From G963665215 sp963665215 (GTDB taxonomy: Bacteria; Chloroflexota; Dehalococcoidia; Lucifugimonadales; CAUZJF01), in NCBI GenBank assembly GCA_963665215.2, contig CAXXWW010000017.1, positions 1 to 64,000 of the forward strand: a DNA stretch of 64,000 nucleotides, written 5' to 3'. The first letter of the stretch is position 1, and the number at the start of each line of letters is the position of its first letter. A model generated the notes under the pieces. It was not told where the DNA came from and made no database searches. It saw nothing but the letters and a program-made list of their open reading frames with translations. The translations under genes were made by a program, and so were the position numbers. Of the stretch, positions 35,906 to 45,278 are shown piece after piece.

Positions 35906-38176
35906 ATGCCCGTAACTAGAAGACAGTTTCTGACCCTGCTGGGCGGCTCCGCCGCCGGCGCCGTGGTGTTCCAGGCGTGTGGCGTGCCTGAGGACGAGCT
36001 GTTGGTGCAAGCTCCGATCGAGATGCCCGAGGACCTGGTAACCGGCCTAGATAACTGGTACGCAACCCTCTGCCACCAGTGCCCCACCAGTGAAGGTATC
36101 GTGGTCCGGGTCATGGAGGGACGGGCGAAGAAGGTTGAGGGCAACGTAGATTATCCTATAAACCGCGGCAAGCACAGCGCTCGCTGTGAGGCCGGGTTGC
36201 AGGCACTCTACGATCCGGACCGGATCAGCGCGCCGTTGGTCCGAGTTGGGGAGCGCGGCGCGGGCCAATGGGACGAAATTAGCTGGACCGACGCCATCAG
36301 CCGGGTTGTGCATCAGCTCAGCCAGGTGGGTGACCCGTCTGAGATGGTGATGGTGACCGAGCCCGTCGGCGCGCATCTGGGGATGGTGGTCGAGCGGTTC
36401 GTATCCAAGCTCGGCGGGCGCCACATGCCATACGAGACCCTGGAGCGGACCAATCTCCGGGTCGCCATGAACCGGGTTTTCAACCAGGACGTGATGCCCG
36501 ACTTTGACATCGAGCATACCGAGCACCTGATATCCTTCGGAGCCGACTTCCTCAACACGTGGGTCTCGCCCGTGCGGTACGCCCGTGGCTACGGCCGGTT
36601 CCGGCATGGCGAAGGGAAGCGGGGCACCCTGGTGCACGTGGACTCGCGATTCTCGATGACCGCCGCAAACGCCGACGAATGGGTCTTCGTCAACCCCGGC
36701 TGGGAAGGGGTGCTGGCCATGAGCATGGCCCAGGTCATCATCGACGGGGAGCTTAGCGATGCGGACGCCGCCAGCGCGCTGACGGGGGGCGGCGCCGTCG
36801 ATCTCCGCGGGTACGCTCCTGAGGCGGTGGCGGCACAGACTGGTGTGGACGCGGACCGCATTCGACGACTGGCGACGGACTTCGCACAGCACCGGCCCAG
36901 CCTCGCCATAGGCGGTGGCTCCGCCGCCGCGAATACCAACGGCCTTTTCAACTTGGTCGCCATATACTCATTGAACTACCTAGTCGGAGCCGTGGGCGCG
37001 CAAGGAGGGGTCGTATTCAACCCCCCGCCGCCGCTGGACGATGTGCCCACCGCCCCCGCGGCGGCGCCGTTTGCCGAGTGGGGGAATATGGTATCGGAGA
37101 TGATCCAAGGTAAGGTGGGGGTCCTCATGGTCCGAGGGGCCGACCCCATGTACGGGCTTCCCGGCACCCTGGGCGTCCAGTTCCGCGACGCATCCCGCAG
37201 CGTGCCCTTCATCTTCAGCTTTTCGGGACACATGGACGATACCACCGCCATGGCAGACCTGGTACTGCCGGAGCACAACTACATGGAGGACTGGGGCAGC
37301 GACGTCCCAGACCCGGGGCCCGGCTTCGAGACAGTGGGTTTTCAGCAGCCCGTGGTCCGGCCATTCCTCGAGTCCAGGGGCGAGCACCTCGGCACCAAAA
37401 GCTTCCCCGACGTACTCATGGTCATGGCGGAGGCGCTGGGAAAAGACCTGGAACTCCCGGGCGAGACCTTCAACGACATCCTTCAAGTCGGGGCGAGGCG
37501 GTTGTATGAGACGGGCAGGGGCTCTGTTAAAGCGGGCAGCTTCCAATTATTCTGGAACGGTGTGCTCCAGCGAGGCGGCTGGTGGGATGCGGCAGCCAGA
37601 TACCAGGGCCCCACCCCCACGCCCCCACGGCTTCCGAGCCAAGCGGAGCGTCCACGGTTCCACGGAACTCAAGCCGGAGACTCTTTCTTCCTACTTCCCT
37701 TTGCCTCCACCTCGCTTTCCGACGGGAGGGGCGCCCATTTGCCCTGGCTGCAGGCGACCCCCGACCCGGTGACGACTGCCACCTGGTGGACATGGATCGA
37801 GATCAACCTCAAGAAGGCCGAGGAGATGGACATAAAGAAGGGCGACATACTTAGACTGGTGTCGCCTCAAGGCCAATCTATAGAGGCGTTGGCCTATCCT
37901 CATCCGGGGGTGTCACCCGAGGTCTTGTCGGTTCCTCTCGGCCAGGGGCACAGGGCCGGGGGCCGATACGCACAGGGGAGAGGTTCCAACGTCCTGTCCA
38001 TCATCTCCTCGGAGATGACAGACCCCAGTACCGGGGCGCTGGCATGGGGAGCGACCCGTGTCAGGCTCGAGAAGACCGGGCGGTGGATGAGGCTTCCAGA
38101 GTTCGAGAATACCGCGCCGGACCTGGCCGTGGACGAGGAACGTAAGGTGATCCAGATCACCCCGTTCGATTCATAG
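35906..38176 (+). CDS. actB: Alternative complex III molybdopterin-oxidoreductase-like subunit (ActB, first half)
   Basis: 756 aa. Tat-type signal (TRRQFLTLLGGSAAGAVVF) and a molybdopterin-oxidoreductase fold (GADFLNTWVSPVRYARGYG, LMVRGADPMYGLPGT, TAMADLVLPEHNYMEDWGS). ActB keeps this fold but binds no molybdenum cofactor. The N-terminal cluster motif is eroded: CHQCPTSEG has two Cys, the third position is Glu, and a distant Cys is in SARCEAG. In many organisms the Fe-S half is fused to this protein; here it is the next gene, so ActB is split. Confidence 0.88.
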   Translation: MPVTRRQFLTLLGGSAAGAVVFQACGVPEDELLVQAPIEMPEDLVTGLDNWYATLCHQCPTSEGIVVRVMEGRAKKVEGNVDYPINRGKHSARCEAGLQALYDPDRISAPLVRVGERGAGQWDEISWTDAISRVVHQLSQVGDPSEMVMVTEPVGAHLGMVVERFVSKLGGRHMPYETLERTNLRVAMNRVFNQDVMPDFDIEHTEHLISFGADFLNTWVSPVRYARGYGRFRHGEGKRGTLVHVDSRFSMTAANADEWVFVNPGWEGVLAMSMAQVIIDGELSDADAASALTGGGAVDLRGYAPEAVAAQTGVDADRIRRLATDFAQHRPSLAIGGGSAAANTNGLFNLVAIYSLNYLVGAVGAQGGVVFNPPPPLDDVPTAPAAAPFAEWGNMVSEMIQGKVGVLMVRGADPMYGLPGTLGVQFRDASRSVPFIFSFSGHMDDTTAMADLVLPEHNYMEDWGSDVPDPGPGFETVGFQQPVVRPFLESRGEHLGTKSFPDVLMVMAEALGKDLELPGETFNDILQVGARRLYETGRGSVKAGSFQLFWNGVLQRGGWWDAAARYQGPTPTPPRLPSQAERPRFHGTQAGDSFFLLPFASTSLSDGRGAHLPWLQATPDPVTTATWWTWIEINLKKAEEMDIKKGDILRLVSPQGQSIEALAYPHPGVSPEVLSVPLGQGHRAGGRYAQGRGSNVLSIISSEMTDPSTGALAWGATRVRLEKTGRWMRLPEFENTAPDLAVDEERKVIQITPFDS

Positions 38177-38245
38177 GGTTCAACAAGGCAAGCGTAGAGA
38201 ACAAGACGTAAGTCACGCTGGGGCGCACCCGGGGAGAGAAGACAG

Positions 38246-38983
38246 ATGGCCAACGAGAAATGGGGCATGGTAATCGACGTCGACAAGTGCATCGGCTGCC
38301 AGGCGTGTGTCGTCGCGTGCCAGGCGGAGAACAACATCCCGATTAACGAGGAAGCCCACTTCAACCAGAGGCGGGCGATCGAGTGGATACGCATAGAGCG
38401 GTACTGGGAGGGGGAATTCCCCGATGTGAAGGCCAGGTTTATCCCCGTCCTTTGCCAGCACTGCGGGGATGCGCCGTGTGAACCCGTATGCCCGGTGTTC
38501 GCCACGTACCACAACTCCGAGGGCCTCAATGTGCAGGTATACAACCGCTGCATCGGCACGCGTTTCTGCGCCAACAACTGCCCGTACAACGTCCGGTTCT
38601 TCAACTTCTGGGAGCCCGCCTGGCCGGAAAGCCTGAAGAACCAGCTCAATCCCGACGTGACCGTTCGAAGTCGCGGCATCATGGAGAAGTGCACATTCTG
38701 CGTCCAGCGCATTCGGCGCTCGACGCGTGAGGCCCGTAGGGACGACCGCCAGGTTGAAGACGGCGCTCGGGAGCTCAACCCTGCCTGTGTAAACGCATGT
38801 CCCACCGAGACTCTGGTGTTTGGCGACGCGAACGATCCCAACAGCAAGGTCTCGAGGCTTCGCGCGAAGGAAAAGGCCCAAGACGGACGCGCCTACAGGC
38901 TTCTGGAGAACCTGGGCACCGACCCAAACGTCACGTATTTGAAGAAGGTGGACAAGGGGGCCAAGGTAGCTACCCATGCGTAA
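38246..38983 (+). CDS. Alternative complex III iron-sulfur subunit (ActB, second half)
   Basis: 245 aa, four cluster-binding regions: CIGCQACVVAC, CQHCGDAPCEPVC, CIGTRFCANNCP and CTFC with CVNACP. In the third, Thr replaces the second Cys, which fits one [3Fe-4S] besides three [4Fe-4S] clusters, the set known for ActB. Related to the DmsB/NrfC family. It forms the electron wire between the quinol site in ActC and the cytochromes. Its stop overlaps the next gene's start by eight bases. Confidence 0.92.
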   Translation: MANEKWGMVIDVDKCIGCQACVVACQAENNIPINEEAHFNQRRAIEWIRIERYWEGEFPDVKARFIPVLCQHCGDAPCEPVCPVFATYHNSEGLNVQVYNRCIGTRFCANNCPYNVRFFNFWEPAWPESLKNQLNPDVTVRSRGIMEKCTFCVQRIRRSTREARRDDRQVEDGARELNPACVNACPTETLVFGDANDPNSKVSRLRAKEKAQDGRAYRLLENLGTDPNVTYLKKVDKGAKVATHA

Positions 38984-40376
38984 CGGGGCTACGCAAAACG
39001 CTGGTGCGGCCTTGGCCTCACCAGCCGGCGTGACGCACGATCTGCTGGACAAGCACCGGACGACTGGGAACATGTTCCGGGCTGCAGCGGTGCTGTTCGC
39101 GGTCCTTTTTGTGCTCGGTATCGTCGGCTTCGTCATGCGACTGCAGGACGGCGTGAGCAACAGGGCGGTCTGGGGTTACCACGCGGCCCTGTTCGCATTC
39201 ATACTCACCGCGGCCCAGGGCGCCCCGATGGTGTCCATCGCCACCAGGCTAGCCAAGGCCCACTGGCGCCGGCCCATCTCTCGCAGCGCGGAGCTTTTCA
39301 CAGTCGTGGGCCTGTTCAATCTTCTCCTGTTCATACCGTTGCTCTGGGTATTGCCGAGCCTGGAGGATGGACGGCGTACCCTCTGGTTCTTCGGCCAGGA
39401 TGAGGTGCCGAGTCATAGCCCCCATATTTGGGCCACGATAGCTCTGGTCGCTCTCATACTATGCGGCATCGCTCTCCTGTGGGTGTCGGCACTGCCGGAC
39501 CTGGCCGCGGTGAGAGACAGCTCGACGGGGCGACGACGACGCCTTTTCGAACGTCTGGCCTTCGGCTGGCACGGCACCACGAAGCAGTGGCACATGATGC
39601 GTAGCCGTCTCGACATCCTGGGCGTCTTTTACTTCATGATGATGGTCGGCGTGCACTTTCTCATCAGCATTGACTTCGCCATGGCCCTGGTCCCTGGTTG
39701 GATAGATGCGCTGTTCCCGGCGACACACGCATTCATTTCCCTTCAGACCGGGGTAGCCACGGTCCTGGTCACTATGTTCGTGCTCCGCCGGTTCGGCGGC
39801 TACGAGGAGTACATCGGACTCGACCAGTTCTGGGCGCTGGGCAAGCTGCTCTTCGCCCTCTCGCTGTTGTGGGTCTGGTTCTGGTTTTCCAGCTTTATTG
39901 TCTTTTGGTACGGCAAAAAGCCCAGCGAACAGAAGGTGCTGGAGCTCCTGATGGTAGGCCCCTATCTGCCGATCTTCATTGCCTCATTCGTCTTGAGCTT
40001 CGTCGCGCCTTTCTTTGCGATGATATGGAACCCGGTGCGCAAGAGCATCTGGGGGCCGACGATAGTTGCAGCGGGCGTCCTTATTGGCACCTTCCTCGAC
40101 CGGGTGAGGATATACGTCGCCGCTTACTCCATACCGGGCATCGGCGACCCGCTGGTGGAGAAGCACGACCTGCACGAGATCCCATCTACCGTGCTGCCCG
40201 AACTGCCCGATATCCTCATCTGGATAGGGGCAATCTCAGGCTCGATTCTGGTCTACATGGTGGCCACGAGAATATTTCCGCCCATCAACATCTGGGAGCA
40301 AAAGGAGTTGCTCCTGTACAGGGTCCATAGGCGGTTCCACCGGACAGAGGTAACGGTGCTGGGGAAACCGGACTAA
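38976..40376 (+). CDS. actC: Alternative complex III membrane subunit, NrfD/PsrC family (ActC)
   Basis: 466 aa with about ten membrane helices. Tandem four-helix bundles as in NrfD/PsrC proteins are recognisable from GYHAALFAFILTAAQGAPMV, FMMMVGVHFLISIDFAMAL and FALSLLWVWFWFSSFIVFWY. This subunit is expected to bind and oxidise quinol. Paralogous to the next gene; both share the HWRRPISR/EWRRPVTR and RxWHxT/RxTPRQW-type loops. Confidence 0.9.
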   Translation: MRNGATQNAGAALASPAGVTHDLLDKHRTTGNMFRAAAVLFAVLFVLGIVGFVMRLQDGVSNRAVWGYHAALFAFILTAAQGAPMVSIATRLAKAHWRRPISRSAELFTVVGLFNLLLFIPLLWVLPSLEDGRRTLWFFGQDEVPSHSPHIWATIALVALILCGIALLWVSALPDLAAVRDSSTGRRRRLFERLAFGWHGTTKQWHMMRSRLDILGVFYFMMMVGVHFLISIDFAMALVPGWIDALFPATHAFISLQTGVATVLVTMFVLRRFGGYEEYIGLDQFWALGKLLFALSLLWVWFWFSSFIVFWYGKKPSEQKVLELLMVGPYLPIFIASFVLSFVAPFFAMIWNPVRKSIWGPTIVAAGVLIGTFLDRVRIYVAAYSIPGIGDPLVEKHDLHEIPSTVLPELPDILIWIGAISGSILVYMVATRIFPPINIWEQKELLLYRVHRRFHRTEVTVLGKPD

Positions 40377-40408
40377 GTTGGGCCCGAGAGTAGCGTAGGA
40401 AAGCCGCG

Positions 40409-41782
40409 ATGCAAGAACACGTTCAGCTCACCCAGAGGGAGATTAATCGCGACCTGCTCAGCGGGGTCCTGGGGACGCCCAAGTGGTGGCTACCCTCGGT
40501 GGCGCTCCTGGCGCTCATATTCATAACGGGCGTGGGCGCCTTTGGCTACATGGTCAACAAGGGTGTCGGGGTAACAGGGCTCAACCGCCCCGTGTTCTGG
40601 GGCGTGTTCATGGTCAACTTCGTGTTCTGGATCGGCATCAGCCACGCGGGCATAATGATTTCGGCGATCCTCCGATTGACGCAGGCGGAGTGGCGTCGCC
40701 CGGTCACCCGGGCGGCAGAGGTGCTGACGGTGTTCTCCCTGCTCGGGGCCACGATGGCGGCTGCCCTGGTCCATACGGGCCGTCCGTGGCGGGGCTACTG
40801 GGTCTTTCCCTACGACTTCCCCCGGGGCGTCTGGATGAACGTGCGCTCGCCCCTCATCTGGGACCCCAGCGCCGTGAACACCTACTTGATCGCCAGCTCG
40901 CTGTTTGTATTCGTGGCCCTGCTGCCGGATATGGCCATTGTGCGAGACAGGAGCACGGGTCTGGTCCGTATGATGTACTCTTTTATGTGCCTTGGATGGA
41001 GAGGCACGCCAAGGCAGTGGAGGCTGCAGGCCGTGGCCGGAATCCTGCTGTCGGCTCTGGTGCTGCCGGTCTTCGTATCAGTCCACAGCATCGTGTCGTG
41101 GGACTTCGCCGTACAGATAGGCCCCGAGGGGTGGCACTCCACTATCTTCGCCCCCTATTTCATCATCGGGGCTATTCACTCGGGCGTTTCCGCGGTGGCC
41201 ATGGTCATGGTCCTCATGGTATGGCTGTGGGGGTGGGAGAGGTATATTACGCCCGACCACCTCGACGCAATCGGTAGGCTCCTGATAGTGGTTGGGACCG
41301 CCTGGTTCTTTTTCTTCTTCCTGGAGTGGATCTTCGCTCTGTACACCCTGGAGGGCCCGGAGATCGCCTTGAGGGAGCTGCAGATCTTCCAGTGGCCCTG
41401 GAGCGGCCTGTTCGCGCTGTTCGTGGTGACGGCGTTCTTAATCCCGGTACCGCTGTGGCTGTTCAGGCGGGTGCGCCGCAGCCTTTTGCTGATGTTTTTG
41501 ACAACCGCATCGGTCAACATCGGCATGTGGCTGGAGCGTTTCCTGATTATTGTTCCAGGCCTTATGCGAAAGCAGCCACTGATATTCAACTGGGGCAGCT
41601 ACCAGCCCAGCATCATAGAGGTGCTCATGGTGGCGGCGATATTTGCATGGGTGGGGATGGGCATGCTGGTATTCTCCAAGGTCTTTCCTCTAATTCCGCT
41701 CTTCGACATCAAGGAGGGCATGGTCGGCAGGGACGAGATCAGGATAGGGCGGCGGACGGTTCCTGCGTCAATCCGAGAGTGA
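40409..41782 (+). CDS. actF: Alternative complex III second NrfD-family membrane subunit (ActF-like)
   Basis: 457 aa, about ten membrane helices (FVFWIGISHAGIMISAILRL, IAWFFFFFLEW-type segments, IEVLMVAAIFAWVGMGMLVF). The motif ISHAGIMISAILRLTQAEWR is typical of quinol-linked NrfD subunits. In ACIII the paired subunits are ActC and ActF; here ActF comes directly after ActC rather than after ActE. Assignment of C versus F between the two paralogues is by order only. Confidence 0.8.
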   Translation: MQEHVQLTQREINRDLLSGVLGTPKWWLPSVALLALIFITGVGAFGYMVNKGVGVTGLNRPVFWGVFMVNFVFWIGISHAGIMISAILRLTQAEWRRPVTRAAEVLTVFSLLGATMAAALVHTGRPWRGYWVFPYDFPRGVWMNVRSPLIWDPSAVNTYLIASSLFVFVALLPDMAIVRDRSTGLVRMMYSFMCLGWRGTPRQWRLQAVAGILLSALVLPVFVSVHSIVSWDFAVQIGPEGWHSTIFAPYFIIGAIHSGVSAVAMVMVLMVWLWGWERYITPDHLDAIGRLLIVVGTAWFFFFFLEWIFALYTLEGPEIALRELQIFQWPWSGLFALFVVTAFLIPVPLWLFRRVRRSLLLMFLTTASVNIGMWLERFLIIVPGLMRKQPLIFNWGSYQPSIIEVLMVAAIFAWVGMGMLVFSKVFPLIPLFDIKEGMVGRDEIRIGRRTVPASIRE

Positions 41783-41793
41783 GAGGTGCTGCA

Positions 41794-42336
41794 GTGGCAC
41801 AGTCGATCATCGGCCTGCTAAAACAAAGGAGCGTGCTCGGCCTTTTCTCCAGCGAGGACTCGGCGGCCGACGCACTGGACGCCCTCAGAGAAGCAGGCTT
41901 CGCGCAGGGCGAGTTCGAGGTGCTGACCGGGACTCCATACCCGGAGGGGACATTCGGCGAGGCCGAGCCCGTCCACAAGCTATACAGGTTTCCGCTAATA
42001 GGTGCAGCGTGCGGCTTCATTGTCGGCCTCCTCATCACAGCGGGGACCCAGCTGGCCTACCCGGTGGTCACCGGCGGCAAACCGATCCTTTCGATTCCCC
42101 CCATGGCCATCGTCATGTACGAAGGCACCATGCTGGGCGCCATAATCTTCACCGTAATCGGAATCATTTTCGAGTCAAGGCTGCCGCGAATGTTCATGGG
42201 CGCCTACGACACGCGCATAACCGAGGGATATATCGGCGTCGCCGTTACGACCCAGGAGGATAGGGTAGGCGTGGCAGAGGAGGCACTGAGAGGGGCCGGC
42301 GCTGAAGACGTGAAGCGAGGCTGGGAAAGGGACTAG
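41794..42336 (+). CDS. actD: Alternative complex III subunit ActD (DUF3341)
   Basis: 180 aa from a GTG at 41794 with GAGAGGTG upstream, 11 bases after the previous stop. The N-terminal domain reads VLGLFSSEDSAADALDALREAGF. Two membrane helices follow (LIGAACGFIVGLLITAGTQL and MYEGTMLGAIIFTVIGIIFE), with a conserved GGKPILSIPP loop between them. A domain ending GVAVTTQEDRVGVAEEALRG completes it. This is the usual ActD layout. Confidence 0.9.
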   Translation: MAQSIIGLLKQRSVLGLFSSEDSAADALDALREAGFAQGEFEVLTGTPYPEGTFGEAEPVHKLYRFPLIGAACGFIVGLLITAGTQLAYPVVTGGKPILSIPPMAIVMYEGTMLGAIIFTVIGIIFESRLPRMFMGAYDTRITEGYIGVAVTTQEDRVGVAEEALRGAGAEDVKRGWERD

Positions 42337-42340
42337 GCCG

Positions 42341-43009
42341 ATGGCGCTGCCCGCAGTCCGGCGAAGGGAACTCAAGGGGAGGCCGAGACGCCCCCGCCTC
42401 GTCATCTGGGTGGTCCCCGTTATCGCCGCCGTGGCGCTGATAGCTCTGGGGTGCGGCAACCTCCGGACGGGCGAAGCAGAGATCTATGGAATCGCCAAAT
42501 TCAATATGACAGCCTTTCCTGAAACGGGAGCCAACGTGATCGAGATGTTTAACGAGATGCACTACCAGCCCTCGTACAAGTCCCAGGAGGGCCCCAGGTT
42601 GCTGCCGCCTCCTGATTCGGTGCCGGTGTCCGGTAGGGAGCTGAGGTACGCCAAGCTGGAGGACTATCGGGACCTCACCGTCCCGGCCGGGGTGGCCGAG
42701 TCTTACGATGGCGCCGCGGCGGCCGAGCTGTTCCGGGTCAACTGCATGGTGTGCCACGGGGTGACTCTGAAGGGGGACGGGCCTATTCGCCCGTTTATGA
42801 CGAAGGGACCTTTCCCCGCGGACCTTACGAGCGACATAACGCAGGGGTCCACCGACGGCGAGCTATTCGCCTTTATCTCGAGGGGCGGCAGGCAGGGCCT
42901 GGCAGCCACGGAGAGAGGGAGGGAGTCGCAGTCGCCCATGCCCGAGTTCTTGCTGCTTCTCACAGAGCAGGAGCGGTGGGCTCTAGCCATGTACCTGCGC
43001 TCCCGGTAG
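42341..43009 (+). CDS. actE: Alternative complex III monoheme cytochrome c lipoprotein (ActE)
   Basis: 222 aa. N-terminal anchor with lipobox IALGC, so probably lipid-attached on the outer face. One heme site (CMVCH) and a likely Met ligand near SPMPEF. The segment MFNEMHYQPSYKSQEGPRLL is typical of ActE. It takes electrons from ActA and passes them to a soluble carrier or oxidase. Last gene of the operon; no oxidase genes follow in the window. Confidence 0.9.
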   Translation: MALPAVRRRELKGRPRRPRLVIWVVPVIAAVALIALGCGNLRTGEAEIYGIAKFNMTAFPETGANVIEMFNEMHYQPSYKSQEGPRLLPPPDSVPVSGRELRYAKLEDYRDLTVPAGVAESYDGAAAAELFRVNCMVCHGVTLKGDGPIRPFMTKGPFPADLTSDITQGSTDGELFAFISRGGRQGLAATERGRESQSPMPEFLLLLTEQERWALAMYLRSR

Positions 43010-43065
43010 CGCCCGCGCCGGGTTGGACCCCATCGAGTCCCACCGGCGTCCAATGGCCAGCCCGC

Positions 43066-43890
43066 TCAGCTCTGTGCCGTCGAATGCTCCCCAGGGCGCG
43101 CGGGGTCCGCCACCGTCGCCATGGCGCCGCGGACCCATATCCTCTCGGCCACCTCATATCCCAGCGCCACTTCTTTGCCGTCGCACATGAGTTTGATGAC
43201 GCCGCGATAAGGCGCGACCTCGACCACCTCGACGGTCTCACCGGGCACCAGCCCGTTGGCGACGAAATACTCCAGCAGCGCTTGATCGTCTTCGGGGACG
43301 CGGTCCACCACCAAGCTCTGCCCCTGGCGGGCATTTCTCAGGGGGGCCGCGTCATCGGCGGCGACGTATCCGCTGCCGGGAATGGGGTGCCCAAAGGGGC
43401 ACGTGGCGGGGTTTCCCAGCCGCGCCACAATCTTCTCCTCCAAGTCGGGGGAGATGGCGTGTTCCAGTCGGTGGGCCGCCACATGGGCCTTGTGGAGTTC
43501 CAGCCCCAGAAGGTCAACGACCATTCTCTCCGCGAGCCGGTGTCGACGGACGATGCTGTGAGCGGACATGCGACCCTCGTCCGTCAGCACTACGTCCTTG
43601 CTCGGTGTAGTTTGAATCAGGCCCTCGCGGACCATGCGCCTGAGCATGCCGCCCACCGAAGGTAGAGAGGTGCCCAAACCCTCACCGACCGGCAGACGCT
43701 TAAGCTGGTCCGCCAACTGGGTCGAGGTCACGCTGATCCCCTGCTCTTCGAGCTGGAAGATCGAGAGGAGGTAGTTTTCCGTGGCCATCGACAGACGTGG
43801 TTGAGGGCGCCTGGCTTTTTCGGCGTTGTCGTTGGATGCAGCCATTGTAGCTCGGGTAGTCGAGGGTGGGGGGTTGGTCGAGGGTACCAT
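43066..43890 (-). CDS. DtxR/MntR-family metal-dependent regulator
   Basis: 274 aa. Winged HTH (SMATENYLLSIFQLEEQGISV, STQLADQLKRL), dimerisation and metal-binding helices (HSIVRRHRLAERMVVDLLGL, HRLEHAISPDLEEKIV, CPFGHPIP) and a C-terminal FeoA/SH3-like domain (about 185-250). Represses metal uptake genes when bound to Fe or Mn. The start is uncertain: two ATGs (43890 and about 43845) lack a clear ribosome site. It converges on the ACIII operon and need not regulate it. Confidence 0.9.
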   Translation of the reverse strand: MVPSTNPPPSTTRATMAASNDNAEKARRPQPRLSMATENYLLSIFQLEEQGISVTSTQLADQLKRLPVGEGLGTSLPSVGGMLRRMVREGLIQTTPSKDVVLTDEGRMSAHSIVRRHRLAERMVVDLLGLELHKAHVAAHRLEHAISPDLEEKIVARLGNPATCPFGHPIPGSGYVAADDAAPLRNARQGQSLVVDRVPEDDQALLEYFVANGLVPGETVEVVEVAPYRGVIKLMCDGKEVALGYEVAERIWVRGAMATVADPARPGEHSTAQS

Positions 43891-43989
43891 GAAGGCATGG
43901 GCCAGTCAACGACGGGGTCCAGGTGACGGCGCGCCCCGGGGCCGCGACCCAATACTCGGTGGCAAGTTGAGCCCCGGGGAGCCAATGTA

Positions 43990-44018
43990 TTGGGATTAGA
44001 AGGCCGGTGATATATAAT
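43990..44018 (+). promoter_or_regulatory. Promoter of the 44050 membrane protein gene
   Basis: TTGGGA (43990-43995), a 17-bp spacer and TATAAT (44013-44018). The predicted start of transcription is about 25 bp before the gene, which is divergent from the DtxR regulator; the AT-rich stretch between them could also hold the regulator's operator. Confidence 0.6.
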
Positions 44019-44049
44019 ATGAGGCCGCAGTCAGGATTAGCCGACAAGA

Positions 44050-44742
44050 GTGGTGATGAGGGAGCTAGAGACGACCACACGGGAGACCACTACGCTTCCA
44101 CGGGACTGGGCGCGCCTTCGGTTTACGGCCAGCGTGAGCCTCTACGGCGCGGCTCTTGGGGCGGCCCTGGTCAATGTCAGCTTGCTGTCTCAGCAGACCG
44201 AGCTTGTCGGTGATCCGGAGAGACTGTCGCTGGGCCTGTCGCTGGTTTACGGCACCGCCGGCGCGCTGGCTGGTCTCACCATCACGGCCCCCTTCGCCTT
44301 CTGGACCTTCGGCGCCAGGCCCACGTTTGCCACCACCAGGGCTCGAAGGCCGCGCACCTTCCTTGTGTGGCTGGCGCTGGGACTTGGCTACGGCATCGCG
44401 TTTCCGCTAGCGTTGGGCGCATTCTTCCTACCGGCAAGCGCCAACTTTCTCGACTTCTTCGAGGGCATGATGAGCTTACCGAGCATGTTGGTAAGGTCAT
44501 TAGACCTCGTCACCGGCCGTGCCGCCGCCTTCGTGTTTGTTTTTGGCATTCGGTTCATGTTCACCGGACTCGCCGGGGGTGCGGTGTTTGGGGTCGGCGG
44601 ATGGATCATTGACAGGTTCAGCACGTCGGCTGACCCGACTACCGCGCGGTACGGGGCCTGGGCGATTACACTCGTGCTTTCCGCGTTGGTAATCATCACC
44701 GCGGCGTTTGCGCCCGAGTTGGCACTGGCGAAATTGGGTTGA
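44050..44742 (+). CDS. Hypothetical membrane protein
   Basis: 230 aa with about five membrane helices (SVSLYGAALGAALVNVSLL, TAGALAGLTITAPFAFWTF, FLVWLALGLGYGIAFPLALG, FVFGIRFMFTGLAGGAVFGV, GAWAITLVLSALVIITAAFA). No family recognised. The start could be the GTG at 44050 or the ATG at 44056. Transcribed alone from its own promoter; divergent from the DtxR gene. Confidence 0.65.
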   Translation: MVMRELETTTRETTTLPRDWARLRFTASVSLYGAALGAALVNVSLLSQQTELVGDPERLSLGLSLVYGTAGALAGLTITAPFAFWTFGARPTFATTRARRPRTFLVWLALGLGYGIAFPLALGAFFLPASANFLDFFEGMMSLPSMLVRSLDLVTGRAAAFVFVFGIRFMFTGLAGGAVFGVGGWIIDRFSTSADPTTARYGAWAITLVLSALVIITAAFAPELALAKLG

Positions 44743-45025
44743 CGCCGCTCCGGACGGCGTGCGGTCCGGTCAATCGGGATGCCCGGCGAAGCGGGATGAT
44801 ACCCTTTGACCGGTACCGACGGGTAGAATGGATATCCTGGCGCGTCACATCGAGTCTAGCTGCCGGGAAGGCCGAGTCAGGTCAGAGTGGGAGGCCGCGG
44901 AAGGCCAGAGCGGCGGCCGGTCGCCCGCCGGCCTCAAGTGGGCCGGGGGAGGCAACCGCTCCGCCGCACGTCATCGTAGTAGTTGGATAGGACCTGGGTA
45001 GGAAAATCATGTGGTAAATTGAAGC

Positions 45026-45053
45026 TTGACAGTGGGAGCTAGAGTATTATAGG
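45026..45053 (+). promoter_or_regulatory. Promoter of the peptide transporter operon
   Basis: TTGACA (45026-45031), a 16-bp spacer and TATAGG (45048-45053). It lies before both copies of the duplicated permease start. The preceding 280 bp (44743-45025) hold no gene. Confidence 0.65.
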
Positions 45054-45076
45054 CTTGGCGGCAGCGGGGTCGGAAA

Positions 45077-45278
45077 CTTTGTGTACGGGGGTGATGGTGT
45101 GGCAAATTACATTGTGAGACGTATCCTGTTGGCCGCTCTCACGGTGATGTTGATCTCCATCCTGTCCTTCGTGGCTTGCTCTTTGTGTACGGGGGTGATG
45201 GTGTGGCAAATTACATTGTGAGACGTATCCTGTTGGCCGCTCTCACGGTGATGTTGATCTCCATCCTGTCCTTCGTGG
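45077..45278 (+). repeat. 98-bp tandem duplication of the permease gene 5' end
   Basis: 45077-45174 is repeated at 45181-45278, separated by CTTGCT. The unit contains the leader, the ribosome site, GTG and the first 25 codons of the permease. Reading from the first GTG (45099) gives the same 25 residues, then about 15 altered ones, and a stop inside the second copy. Confidence 0.95.
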
